The translations under genes were made by a program, and so were the position numbers. Shown piece after piece: positions 1 through 6,825 of a stretch of 9,290 bases of DNA. The notes under the pieces were generated by a model. The model ran no database searches and was not told where the DNA came from. It worked only from the letters and a program-made list of their open reading frames with translations. This DNA comes from Bacillota bacterium. GTDB taxonomy: Bacteria; Bacillota; Clostridia; Peptostreptococcales; Anaerovoracaceae. The stretch lies in contig JAFZRG010000040.1 of NCBI GenBank assembly GCA_017619985.1, positions 1-9,290 on the forward strand, in the 5' to 3' direction. Position 1 is the first letter of the stretch, and each line of letters starts with the position of its first letter.

Positions 1-1968
1 TATAAGCTCCTCGCGTATCACAACGAACGCTACTACAACCAGGACGAGCCGGAGATCTCCGACTACGAATACGACCAGCTGAGCCTGGAACTGCGGCGCC
101 TCGAGGCCGAGCATCCCGACTGGATGCACAAGGACAGCCTGACGCAGCGCGTGGGCGGTACCGCCCGCCGCGACCTGCGCAAGGTGCAGCACGACGTGCC
201 GGTCATCTCGCTGCAGGACGTGTTCTCCAAGGAAGAGGTCTACGCGTTCGTGGAGAGAGTCCGCAGGGAACTGCCGGACGTGTGTTTCGTCGTCGAGAAG
301 AAGATCGACGGCCTGACCCTCGTATTGCGCTATCGTAACGGTAAGCTGGAAGACGCGATCACCCGCGGCGACGGCGCGATCGGCGAAAGCGTGTACGAGA
401 ACGCGCTGGCCATCCGCTCCATCCCGAAGGAAGTGCCTGAAAAACTGCCGTATCTCGAGGTGCGCGGCGAAGTCTACATGTCCACGGAGAGTTTCGAGGC
501 GATGAACGCCAGAGAGGCTGAACGCGGCGGCAAGACGTATCAGAACCGCAGGAACAGCGCGGCCGGAACGCTGCGCCAGCTCGATCCCGCGGTGGTCGCG
601 GAGCGCCAGCTGGACATCTTCGTGTTCAACCTGGAGATCGCGGAAGGCAAGACGTTCACGGGTCACAAGGAGAGCCTGCTGTGGCTGCAGTCGCAGGGCT
701 TCGCGATCAGCCCGCAGCTGACCGAGGCAAAGACCGCGGACGAAGTCTGGACGGCCATCGAGGACATCGGCAATACACGCTGGGAGCTGAACTACGGCAT
801 CGACGGCGCGGTCGTCAAGGTGGACGATCTCGCGCAGAGACAGGCGCTCGGCTTTACAAGCAAGGTGCCCCGCTGGGCGGTCGCGTATAAGTACCCGCCC
901 GAGCGCAAGGAGACCGTCGTCGAGGACATCATCGTGCAGGTCGGCCGCACCGGCCGTATGACCCCGCTCGCCCTGATGAAACCCGTGCGCGTGGCGGAGA
1001 CCACGGTGTCCAGGGCGACGCTCAACAACCAGGACTACATCGATGAAAAGGACGTGCGGGTGGGCGACACCATCATCATCCAGAAGGCCGGCGACATCAT
1101 CCCGGAAGTGCTGGAAGTCGTGAAGGAAATGCGCCCCGAAGGCACCGTTCCGTACAGGATGCCCGCGTTCTGCCCGGTCTGCGGCGCGCCTGTGGCGAGG
1201 GAAGAGGGCGGCGACGGCGTGCACCTGTACTGCACGGGGTCTGCCTGCCCGGCCAAGGACTCCCGCAAGCTCGAGTACTTTGTGAGCAAGGACGCCATGA
1301 ACGTAGACGGCTTCGGACCGGCCGCCGTGGACGCGCTCATCTCCGAAGGATATATCAGGGAGTATGCGGATATCTACAGCCTGAAGGACCACCGCGAGCG
1401 CCTGATCGAAGAGGGCATCGTCGGCAAGGAAAAGTCCGTGGACAACCTGCTGAAGGCGATCGAGGGTTCGAAGGACAACGACATCGACCGGCTCATCACA
1501 GGGCTCGGCATCCGCGGCGTGGGCAAGCAGGGCGCCAAGGTTCTGGCTTCGAACTTCCCCGACATGCAGTCCGTCATGGACGCGCCGGCGGAAGTCCTTT
1601 CGGAACTGCCCGATTTCGGCGGCATCACCGCTTCGGACATCACCGCGTTCTTCGCGGATCCGAAGAACCGCGAAGCCGTGGAAAAGCTGGCTGCTGCGGG
1701 GGTCAACATGATCTCGAAAGCCGCCTCCAAGCGCAAGGATGACCGCTTCGCCGGCATGACGTTCGTGCTCACCGGAACGCTGCCGACGCTCAAGCGCGAC
1801 GAGGCGCAGGCCATCATCGAATCGTTCGGCGGCAAGGCCGCGGGCAGCGTCTCGAAGAAGACGACGTACGTGCTGGCGGGCGAAGCCGCGGGCAGCAAGC
1901 TCACGAAGGCGCAGGAACTGGGCATCCCCGTCATCGACGAGGACGCGTTCCTGGAGATGACGAAATAA
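1..1968 (+). CDS. ligA: NAD+-dependent DNA ligase LigA (5' end outside window)
   Basis: LigA seals nicks in duplex DNA during replication and repair, using NAD+ as AMP donor. The reading frame is open from base 1, and codons before the first ATG (124) encode the LigA N-terminal Ia region (YYNQDEPEISDYEYD), so 124 is not the start. By comparison with E. coli LigA, about 14 residues are missing. In visible codon numbering, the adenylation motif KIDG has its catalytic Lys at 101 (301-303). TRGDG lies at 121, DGAVVK at 268-273 and PRWAVAYKYP at about 290. The OB fold follows, then a four-Cys zinc finger (391, 394, 411, 416), helix-hairpin-helix repeats (about 430-560) and a C-terminal BRCT domain (about 581-655). 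All catalytic motifs are intact. The residue before the catalytic Lys is Lys rather than the common Pro, which I take as a lineage variant. It ends 10 bases before the SRP RNA promoter. Identification is very secure. Confidence 0.98.
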   Translation, partial: YKLLAYHNERYYNQDEPEISDYEYDQLSLELRRLEAEHPDWMHKDSLTQRVGGTARRDLRKVQHDVPVISLQDVFSKEEVYAFVERVRRELPDVCFVVEKKIDGLTLVLRYRNGKLEDAITRGDGAIGESVYENALAIRSIPKEVPEKLPYLEVRGEVYMSTESFEAMNAREAERGGKTYQNRRNSAAGTLRQLDPAVVAERQLDIFVFNLEIAEGKTFTGHKESLLWLQSQGFAISPQLTEAKTADEVWTAIEDIGNTRWELNYGIDGAVVKVDDLAQRQALGFTSKVPRWAVAYKYPPERKETVVEDIIVQVGRTGRMTPLALMKPVRVAETTVSRATLNNQDYIDEKDVRVGDTIIIQKAGDIIPEVLEVVKEMRPEGTVPYRMPAFCPVCGAPVAREEGGDGVHLYCTGSACPAKDSRKLEYFVSKDAMNVDGFGPAAVDALISEGYIREYADIYSLKDHRERLIEEGIVGKEKSVDNLLKAIEGSKDNDIDRLITGLGIRGVGKQGAKVLASNFPDMQSVMDAPAEVLSELPDFGGITASDITAFFADPKNREAVEKLAAAGVNMISKAASKRKDDRFAGMTFVLTGTLPTLKRDEAQAIIESFGGKAAGSVSKKTTYVLAGEAAGSKLTKAQELGIPVIDEDAFLEMTK

Positions 1969-1978
1969 AAAGACGGGC

Positions 1979-2007
1979 TTGCCAAACGGTGCCCGCTTCA
2001 GTATAAT
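1979..2007 (+). promoter_or_regulatory. Strong sigma-A type promoter of the SRP RNA
   Basis: TTGCCA (1979-1984, five of six consensus bases) is followed by an exact 17-base spacer and a perfect TATAAT (2002-2007). The expected transcription start is near 2014, a few bases before the closing helix of the SRP RNA. Such a near-consensus promoter fits a highly expressed stable RNA. Confidence 0.85.
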
Positions 2008-2013
2008 AATCAA

Positions 2014-2155
2014 GCATCGAACCGCGCCGGGAGACCGGCCGGGCCCTGCGCAAGAGACACCTGTGAACCTGGTCAGGACCGGAAGGTAGCAGCCATAAGC
2101 GGATCCGTCTCTGTGCCGCAGATCAGTCTGGCCGGTCTCCCGGCGCGGTCCGTTT
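2014..2155 (+). ncRNA. ffs: Signal recognition particle RNA, small bacterial (4.5S) type
   Basis: This RNA is the scaffold of the signal recognition particle; with Ffh it targets nascent membrane and secreted proteins to the membrane. The diagnostic domain IV is seen at about 2063-2103: CAGGACC, the GGAA tetraloop (2081-2084) and GGTAGCAGCC, giving the asymmetric internal loop that binds the Ffh M domain. The ends form a perfect 20-bp helix: 2021-2040 is the exact reverse complement of 2130-2149. There is no room for the Alu (5') domain of the large B. subtilis type RNA, so this is a single-hairpin form of about 130-140 bases. The exact ends are inferred from the promoter (start near 2014) and the T-run at 2153-2158. 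In B. subtilis the equivalent gene (scr) lies just before dnaX; here dnaX is 6.7 kb away. Confidence 0.95.
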
Positions 2156-2158
2156 TTT
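2130..2158 (+). terminator. 3' arm of SRP RNA closing helix plus T-run, probable termination site
   Basis: The 3' strand of the 20-bp closing helix (2130-2149) is followed after three bases by six T residues (2153-2158). The RNA's own terminal helix, or a small local GCCGG/CCGGC hairpin (2131-2144), could act as an intrinsic terminator. The gap between stem and T-run is a little longer than ideal, so some read-through into the following gene is possible. Confidence 0.5.
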
Positions 2159-2163
2159 GTGTC

Positions 2164-2192
2164 TTTACGGAACCTCTCCGGGTCATTAAAAT
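2164..2192 (+). promoter_or_regulatory. Possible weak promoter for the TIR-STAND gene
   Basis: TTTACG (2164-2169, four of six) and TAAAAT (2187-2192, five of six) are separated by 17 bases. The predicted start near 2199 would fall on the ribosome binding site itself, leaving almost no leader, so this is only a candidate. Read-through from the SRP RNA is the alternative. Confidence 0.3.
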
Positions 2193-2198
2193 GAAGGC

Positions 2199-2204
2199 AG
2201 GAGG
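2199..2204 (+). promoter_or_regulatory. Ribosome binding site that fixes the TIR-STAND start
   Basis: A perfect AGGAGG lies seven bases before ATG 2212. It rules out the in-frame GTG at 2113, which sits inside the SRP RNA, and it disfavours ATG 2191, which lies upstream of the site. Confidence 0.9.
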
Positions 2205-2211
2205 ACACGAC

Positions 2212-4569
2212 ATGGAACACATGATCTTTATATCCTACTCAAGCAAAGACGAGGCCCTGGCGCAGCTGATCTGCCACCGGCTGAACGAGGCCGGCTACAG
2301 CAGCTGGTTCGCACCGAAAGACATTCGGCATGCGGATTGGGCCGGAGAGATCATAGAAGGTCTCCGCCGCTCGGACGTGTGCGTGGTCATCGCGGGAGAG
2401 AACTCGTTCGCTTCGGGAGAAGTGTTCAAGGAAGTCGCCGCGGCGACGGACTGGTGCGAATACATCATCCCCTTTAAGGTGGACAGAAGCGAACTGCCCT
2501 ACAAGTTCGAGTATCATCTGGCGCCGTGCCACTGGCTGGACGCCTCCTCGCCGCCGATCGAGAAACGTATCGAGGAACTCCTGCAGCGGATCGGCCACCT
2601 GTCCGAGGAGGACGCGGTCTACCGGAACGCGCGCAGGCTGAAGCTGATCGACCACATGGTCTGGCCCCGCCCGAACTTTCTGGGCCGCGAAGCGGAACTG
2701 GCGGAGATCGCGCAGCGGCTGCCCGAAGAGGGCACTCTGTTCCTGCGCGGCATGGGCGGCATCGGCAAGTCCGAGATCGCCAAATCGTATGCGGCAAAAT
2801 ATCATGACCGCTACGACAGTGTCGTTTTCCTGGGATACGAGGGAAGCATCTTCGATCTCGTCAGCGGGGACAGCCTGCGGATCGAGAATCTGCCGCCGCG
2901 TGACCTGAACAGCGAAACGGAAGAGCAGTTCTTTGACCGCAAGATGGAGGCGCTCCGCAGGATCGTCACGGACCGGACGCTGCTCATTCTGGACAACTAC
3001 GACGTGGACGGCGATCCTCATTTCGCGGACCTGGCCAATACGGACGCGCATCTGCTGGTGACGACCCGCAACGAACACGAAGACTACCCGGTGATGCATA
3101 TCGGCCCCATCGCGGATTTCGATACTGTGCGGACGCTGTTCGTCTCTTCCTGGGGGAAGACGCCCAAGCCGGAGGATATTCCGGTCATCGACGGGATGAT
3201 CCGCCTGGTGGGCTGCCATACGTTCGCGGTCGAGCTCATCGCCAGACAGATGAAGGCCAGCCACCGCAGTCCATCACAGATGAACGCATTGCTGCAGAGC
3301 GGCGGCCTGCAGACGAACCTGAAAGAGAAAGTCAAACGGGAGGGCAGCGACATCCAGGGTTCGGCCTATGAATTCATCTCCCGCCTGTTCGCTTTTTCCG
3401 GCCTTTCCGCGGAGAGCGAACAGATCCTGTGCTGGATGACCTTTGTGCCGTATACCGGCATCGATGCAGGGCTGTTCTACGACATCTGCCGGCTGGATTC
3501 CTTCGACACGGTCAACGATCTGGCCGCCCACAGCTGGCTGCAGCTGGATGAGGATACGGATATCCTGAGCATGCATCCGGTGGTCGCGGACGTCGTGAGC
3601 GAGCAGCTGCATCCTACCGTGGAGACAGGGAAGACCTATATCGCAGGCCTGTGGCGCGAAGTCGGGAGCCTGTGGTTCAACGACCTGGAGGAAAGGGCAA
3701 GGCTCTGGCCGCTCTATGCCAAACTCATCCGCGATCATTTCGACCCCATCCCCGAGCTTTGGACGGAATTCGCCTACCTGGAGAACAACGCCTGGATCTG
3801 CGGCAGATACGCGCTCTCCATCGAGACGGGTCACCGCTTCCTGGAATACACAAAAGAGAACTTTCCGCAGGACTACGAAAAGATCGGGATCGCGGCGAAC
3901 TATCTCGGCGGCTGTTATCACAACAGCGGGGACGATATCCACGCGGCGCCGTATTACGAAGAGGGACTGGAGTGCCAGAAAAAGGCGATCAGGGAAGACA
4001 GTGACCCTGCCCAGTGGGACCAGCTTGCCAACGCGTATCAGAAGGTGGGACGCTGCGCGTATCTGGCGGGAGACTACGAAAAAGCAAAGACCTGTTTCGA
4101 AGAGTCCATGCGGATCGGCAGCGAAAAGTTCGGGAAGCAGGGGTATTTCTGCAATGCTTTCCTGGAGATGGGCTGCATGTATCTGAGGATGGAGGACTAC
4201 GAAAACGCTCTGAAATATCTGGAAGAGAGCCAGAGACTTTACGTCGCGAAGTCCGGACCGGACAACCCCAACAGCGCTGCCGCCCTGATGAACATCGGCA
4301 AGTGCTGGATGCGTCTGGGGGACTATGCCGGCGCGAAGCGTGCGCTGGATGAATCCCTGCGGCTCAATATCCGCTTCAACGGCAATCAGAGCCGCCAGAC
4401 GTTCTGGTCCAAAGAGGCCCTGGGCGATCTGGCCATGCTGGAAGGAAAGCCGGACGAGGCCAGACGCCTTTACGAGGAGATCGAAGTGGAGATGGAGCAG
4501 TGCTTCGGAGAACAGAACCCGGACCTGCTGGCGATGCGGGAGAAACTCAGCTGCCTGGAAAACGCATAA
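2212..4569 (+). CDS. TIR domain - NB-ARC/STAND ATPase - TPR protein (bacterial NLR-like, candidate antiphage effector)
   Basis: A 785-residue protein with three parts. Residues about 4-110 are a bacterial TIR domain: FISYSSKD at 6-13, a WFAPKDI loop, and Glu74 in SGEVFKEV at the position of the NAD+-cleaving glutamate. Residues about 155-460 are a STAND NTPase: FLGRE linker motif (156-160), Walker A GMGGIGKS (180-187, Lys186), Walker B LLILDN (Asp261), the TTR sensor (284-286), a GCHT variant of the GLPL motif (334-337), and MHP (454-456) matching the MHD motif of NLRs. Residues about 560-780 are tetratricopeptide repeats, the likely ligand sensor. No signal peptide or membrane segment is seen, so it is cytosolic. 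In known relatives, sensing of an invader drives oligomerisation, and TIR then depletes NAD+ and stops growth. That role is inferred here; the domain calls are not. GC is host-like. It follows the SRP RNA and ends before a shared terminator, with no partner gene. Confidence 0.93.
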   Translation: MEHMIFISYSSKDEALAQLICHRLNEAGYSSWFAPKDIRHADWAGEIIEGLRRSDVCVVIAGENSFASGEVFKEVAAATDWCEYIIPFKVDRSELPYKFEYHLAPCHWLDASSPPIEKRIEELLQRIGHLSEEDAVYRNARRLKLIDHMVWPRPNFLGREAELAEIAQRLPEEGTLFLRGMGGIGKSEIAKSYAAKYHDRYDSVVFLGYEGSIFDLVSGDSLRIENLPPRDLNSETEEQFFDRKMEALRRIVTDRTLLILDNYDVDGDPHFADLANTDAHLLVTTRNEHEDYPVMHIGPIADFDTVRTLFVSSWGKTPKPEDIPVIDGMIRLVGCHTFAVELIARQMKASHRSPSQMNALLQSGGLQTNLKEKVKREGSDIQGSAYEFISRLFAFSGLSAESEQILCWMTFVPYTGIDAGLFYDICRLDSFDTVNDLAAHSWLQLDEDTDILSMHPVVADVVSEQLHPTVETGKTYIAGLWREVGSLWFNDLEERARLWPLYAKLIRDHFDPIPELWTEFAYLENNAWICGRYALSIETGHRFLEYTKENFPQDYEKIGIAANYLGGCYHNSGDDIHAAPYYEEGLECQKKAIREDSDPAQWDQLANAYQKVGRCAYLAGDYEKAKTCFEESMRIGSEKFGKQGYFCNAFLEMGCMYLRMEDYENALKYLEESQRLYVAKSGPDNPNSAAALMNIGKCWMRLGDYAGAKRALDESLRLNIRFNGNQSRQTFWSKEALGDLAMLEGKPDEARRLYEEIEVEMEQCFGEQNPDLLAMREKLSCLENA

Positions 4570-4583
4570 GGTTCAGACAGAAA

Positions 4584-4618
4584 AGAAGAACTCCGGACAG
4601 CCTGTCCGGAGTTCTTTT
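4584..4618. terminator. Bidirectional intrinsic terminator between convergent genes
   Basis: AAGAACTCCGGAC (4586-4598) pairs perfectly with GTCCGGAGTTCTT (4604-4616) around a five-base loop, and a G-U and an A-T pair extend the stem to 4584/4618. TTTT follows on the plus strand (4615-4618), and the A-run at 4581-4584 supplies Ts on the minus strand. It therefore can end both the TIR-STAND transcript and the convergent PLP-enzyme transcript. Confidence 0.9.
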
Positions 4619-4636
4619 GATATGCATTTCAGGATA

Positions 4637-5596
4637 CTAGTCGAGATTCACGTCGATCGCGAACAGGCCGCCCGCGCCGCCGGAATACATGTAGAGGATA
4701 TTGTCATCCGGCTTGAACTTGCCTTCCTTCGCCATCTTGATCAGGCCGCCGAACGCCTTGCCGGTGTAGACCGGGTCGAGGAACAGGCCTTCGTTCTCCG
4801 CCATCATGCGGATCGCCGCGTTGCCTTCGGGAGAGGGGATCGCGTAGCCGTCGCCGCATACGTCCACGAGATGGACGTCGTCCACGGTCGGTACGAAATC
4901 GAGCTCCATCAGTTCCGCCAGGCCCTTCATGATGTTCGTCGTGATCTCTTCGAACGGGTCGGTGTCGACCATCATGCCGATGACCTTCGTCTCGGGCATG
5001 AACAGCTTCGCGCCCATTGCGACGCCCGCGTGGGTGCCGCCGCTGCCTTCGGCGCAGACGATGTAGTCGAACTTCATGTCTGTCTGCTCGCTGATCTCCT
5101 TGACGCAGTTGACGTAGCCCAGCGCGCCGAGCGCGTTGGATCCGCCGGTCGGGATCTTGTAATAGACCTTGCCGCTCTCCTGGCCGACGCGGTCCATTTC
5201 CTTGTAGACTTCCTGAGAATCGCCGGTGTCCAGGAAACGGACGTCCGTGTTCATCAGGTATTCGAGCAGGATGTTGCCCTTGCGGTCGGTGACGCCGCGC
5301 TTCTTCAGGATGAGGATCGGGGTCATGCCGAGCTTCTTGCAGCAGGCCGCGGTCAGCATCGCGTGGTTCGACTGCGCGCCGCCGGTCGTGAACACGATCT
5401 CAGCGCCCTTGTTCTTGGCGTCAGCCAGCAGGAACTCGAGCTTGCGGACCTTGTTGCCGCCGAGGCCGATGCCGGTCATGTCGTCTCTCTTGATGTAGAC
5501 GTTCGTGCCCAGGATGCGGCTGATGTTCTCCAGCTTCTGGATCGGAGTCGGCAGTACGCCCAGGCGGATGCGGGGGAAATCTTCTATTCTCTTCAT
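4637..5596 (-). CDS. PLP-dependent D-cysteine desulfhydrase / ACC deaminase family enzyme (desulfhydrase-like)
   Basis: A fold-type II PLP enzyme of 319 residues. Desulfhydrases of this family convert D-cysteine to pyruvate, ammonia and sulfide. The family signature RDD...GLGGNKVRKLE is present, with the Schiff-base lysine at Lys49. GGAQSNH (72-78) supplies the loop that contacts the cofactor and substrate, and EGSGGTHAG is the phosphate-binding glycine loop. True ACC deaminases carry Glu after the Tyr of the VYxGK motif and Leu before the C-terminal GG. Here these are Thr278 (DPVYTGK) and Ser305 (YSGG), which argues for D-cysteine or a related D-amino-acid lyase. The start at 5596 is chosen because AAGGAG lies seven bases upstream; an alternative start 13 codons earlier has no such support. 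It lies 85 bases downstream of the amidohydrolase on the same strand, with its own possible promoter. Family certain; substrate likely. Confidence 0.92.
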   Translation of the reverse strand: MKRIEDFPRIRLGVLPTPIQKLENISRILGTNVYIKRDDMTGIGLGGNKVRKLEFLLADAKNKGAEIVFTTGGAQSNHAMLTAACCKKLGMTPILILKKRGVTDRKGNILLEYLMNTDVRFLDTGDSQEVYKEMDRVGQESGKVYYKIPTGGSNALGALGYVNCVKEISEQTDMKFDYIVCAEGSGGTHAGVAMGAKLFMPETKVIGMMVDTDPFEEITTNIMKGLAELMELDFVPTVDDVHLVDVCGDGYAIPSPEGNAAIRMMAENEGLFLDPVYTGKAFGGLIKMAKEGKFKPDDNILYMYSGGAGGLFAIDVNLD

Positions 5597-5603
5597 AGGA
5601 ACG

Positions 5604-5609
5604 CTCCTT
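5604..5609 (-). promoter_or_regulatory. Ribosome binding site for the PLP enzyme start at 5596
   Basis: On the minus strand AAGGAG lies seven bases before the ATG at 5596-5594 and decides this start over the in-frame start at 5635. Confidence 0.8.
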
Positions 5610-5625
5610 TCTGAACTCTCTCTTA

Positions 5626-5634
5626 ATATTATCA
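5626..5634 (-). promoter_or_regulatory. Possible extended -10 promoter for the PLP enzyme
   Basis: The minus strand reads TGATAATAT, an extended -10 (TGn followed by TAATAT), which would start transcription near 5619 and give a leader of about 22 bases containing the ribosome binding site. No good -35 box is seen, so the gene may instead depend on read-through from the upstream operon. Confidence 0.35.
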
Positions 5635-5681
5635 TAAATCGAAAGGAGCAGAATGCCGAATTTCAAAATATGAAAGAAGTA

Positions 5682-6809
5682 CTATTCTCCTTCGACAAGC
5701 GCCATGTAGACATTCGCGGTGCGCTCAACACCCTCGTCGTCGAAATCAAATACTGATGTGTGGTTTGAAGGATGATCGTAGCCGAAACTGCAGTAAAAGA
5801 AGCAGCCGGGCACAGCTTTCAGGAAGTGACCCACATCTTCGCTGCCCCTGCGCGGTACTGGCACCTCGTAAAACGGATAACCGCAGGCAGCGACCGCTTT
5901 TTTTACCTTTTCTGTACACGCATCGTCGTTATAGACCATCGGGAATTCGTCCTGATACGTAAAAGCGACTTGCAGATTATCTGCTTCTGCCAGTTCCTTC
6001 GCCTTCGCTTCCAGCATGGTCTGCAGCTCTTCCAGTTCCGCTTCGTCTTCGGCACGGATCGTCATCTGCAGTTTGCCGATGCCTGCGCTCACGCCAAAAG
6101 CGTTCTCTGTGCCGATCCCCAGGTGGATGATAGTCGCTAGAACGAGTCTTTTGAATTTCGGATCCTGCAGCACGGTATGGCTGTATTCCGCCAAGGCACA
6201 AAGGGCGATCGTTGGGTTTTTGCCGTCTTCCGGGCTTCCTGCATGAGCGGGATTCCCGGTCATGGAAACGGTCATGCCCTTGCTCGCGCACTGCAGAATG
6301 CCTTTCCTTGTAGCGATCGAGAACGGATAACTCTTTCCGCGTCCATGCACCGAGAAGATCTGTTGTACATGGTTGTTCGTGATGAAATCCAGACAGGATC
6401 TGGCGCCGGTTCCGTTCTCCTCAGCCGGTTGGAAGACGCAGAACACGTCACGGTCAGCACCATAGCGGTCGACGGAAAGGATGAGCCCCGCCAGGGCTGC
6501 CGTATGTCCGTCATGACCGCAGGTGTGGGCTTTTCCCGGGATCCGGGAACGCCAGGGCTGATCGACCAGATCCTGCATTGGAAGCGCGTCGCAATCGCCT
6601 CGAAAGGCCATGTTCGGCTTTTTGGGGTTGGGGCTGCGGTAGGCGCACCAAACGTAATGACCGGCATCATGGATCTCAATGTTTTTCGTATTCTTTTTCA
6701 GAAATGCCATGATGCGTTCGAGTGTCGGCCGTTCCTCGTTCGAGAGATCCGGATACATATGGATTTCGTGACGCAGGGCTATGCATTTTTCGAAAAGATC
6801 GCGGTCCAT
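5682..6809 (-). CDS. M20D-family metallo-amidohydrolase (N-acyl amino acid / hippurate-type hydrolase)
   Basis: A 375-residue cytosolic zinc (or manganese) amidohydrolase of the M20D group, whose members cut amide bonds in N-acyl amino acids, hippurate, indoleacetyl-amino acids or N-acetyl-diaminopimelate. Metal ligands expected for the family are all present: Cys97 and His99 in HTCGHDGHTA, Glu130/Glu131 in QPAEEN, His155 in SVHGRG, and His350 in SNHTSVFDFDDE; SEDVGHF is also conserved. FRGDCDALP (69-77) replaces the more usual RADMDALP. Length is normal. The start at 6809 has GGAGGA five bases upstream; a TTG start at 6833 would overlap the preceding gene and lacks a site. It lies 16 bases after the stop of the AEC transporter, so the two are very likely cotranscribed and act on the same compound: import or export plus hydrolysis. 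The substrate cannot be told from sequence. GC is lower than in ligA or the TIR gene. Confidence 0.93.
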   Translation of the reverse strand: MDRDLFEKCIALRHEIHMYPDLSNEERPTLERIMAFLKKNTKNIEIHDAGHYVWCAYRSPNPKKPNMAFRGDCDALPMQDLVDQPWRSRIPGKAHTCGHDGHTAALAGLILSVDRYGADRDVFCVFQPAEENGTGARSCLDFITNNHVQQIFSVHGRGKSYPFSIATRKGILQCASKGMTVSMTGNPAHAGSPEDGKNPTIALCALAEYSHTVLQDPKFKRLVLATIIHLGIGTENAFGVSAGIGKLQMTIRAEDEAELEELQTMLEAKAKELAEADNLQVAFTYQDEFPMVYNDDACTEKVKKAVAACGYPFYEVPVPRRGSEDVGHFLKAVPGCFFYCSFGYDHPSNHTSVFDFDDEGVERTANVYMALVEGE

Positions 6810-6814
6810 AGATT

Positions 6815-6820
6815 TCCTCC
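6815..6820 (-). promoter_or_regulatory. Ribosome binding site for the M20D amidohydrolase
   Basis: GGAGGA on the minus strand, five bases before ATG 6809. It lies in the short gap just after the transporter stop codon (6828-6826), suggesting coupled translation of the two genes. Confidence 0.85.
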
Positions 6821-6825
6821 GGTGT

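Noticed and set aside
1374..1985. Minus-strand open frame of 203 codons opposite ligA
   Set aside because: Antisense shadow of the BRCT/HhH part of ligA, Ser/Ala-rich with no motif.
1971..1998. Hairpin (CGGGC-TT-GCC, AAAC loop, GGT-GCCCG) just after ligA, considered as a ligA terminator
   Set aside because: No T-run follows, and the 5' arm overlaps the -35 box of the SRP RNA promoter, so termination there is not convincing.
2239..3264. Long minus-strand open frame (341 codons) opposite the TIR-STAND gene
   Set aside because: It lies wholly antisense to a gene with clear domains, has low-complexity Arg/Val/Asp-rich content and no recognisable motif; it is a by-product of high GC.
4325..5614. 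Plus-strand open frame of 429 codons running from the TIR-STAND 3' end across the terminator and antisense to the PLP enzyme
   Set aside because: It crosses an intrinsic terminator, reads the end of one gene out of frame and the next in antisense, and shows no family resemblance.
5640..5681. Possible terminator between amidohydrolase and PLP enzyme (TTTCA/TGAAA on the minus strand)
   Set aside because: Only a five-pair AT-rich stem without a following T-run.
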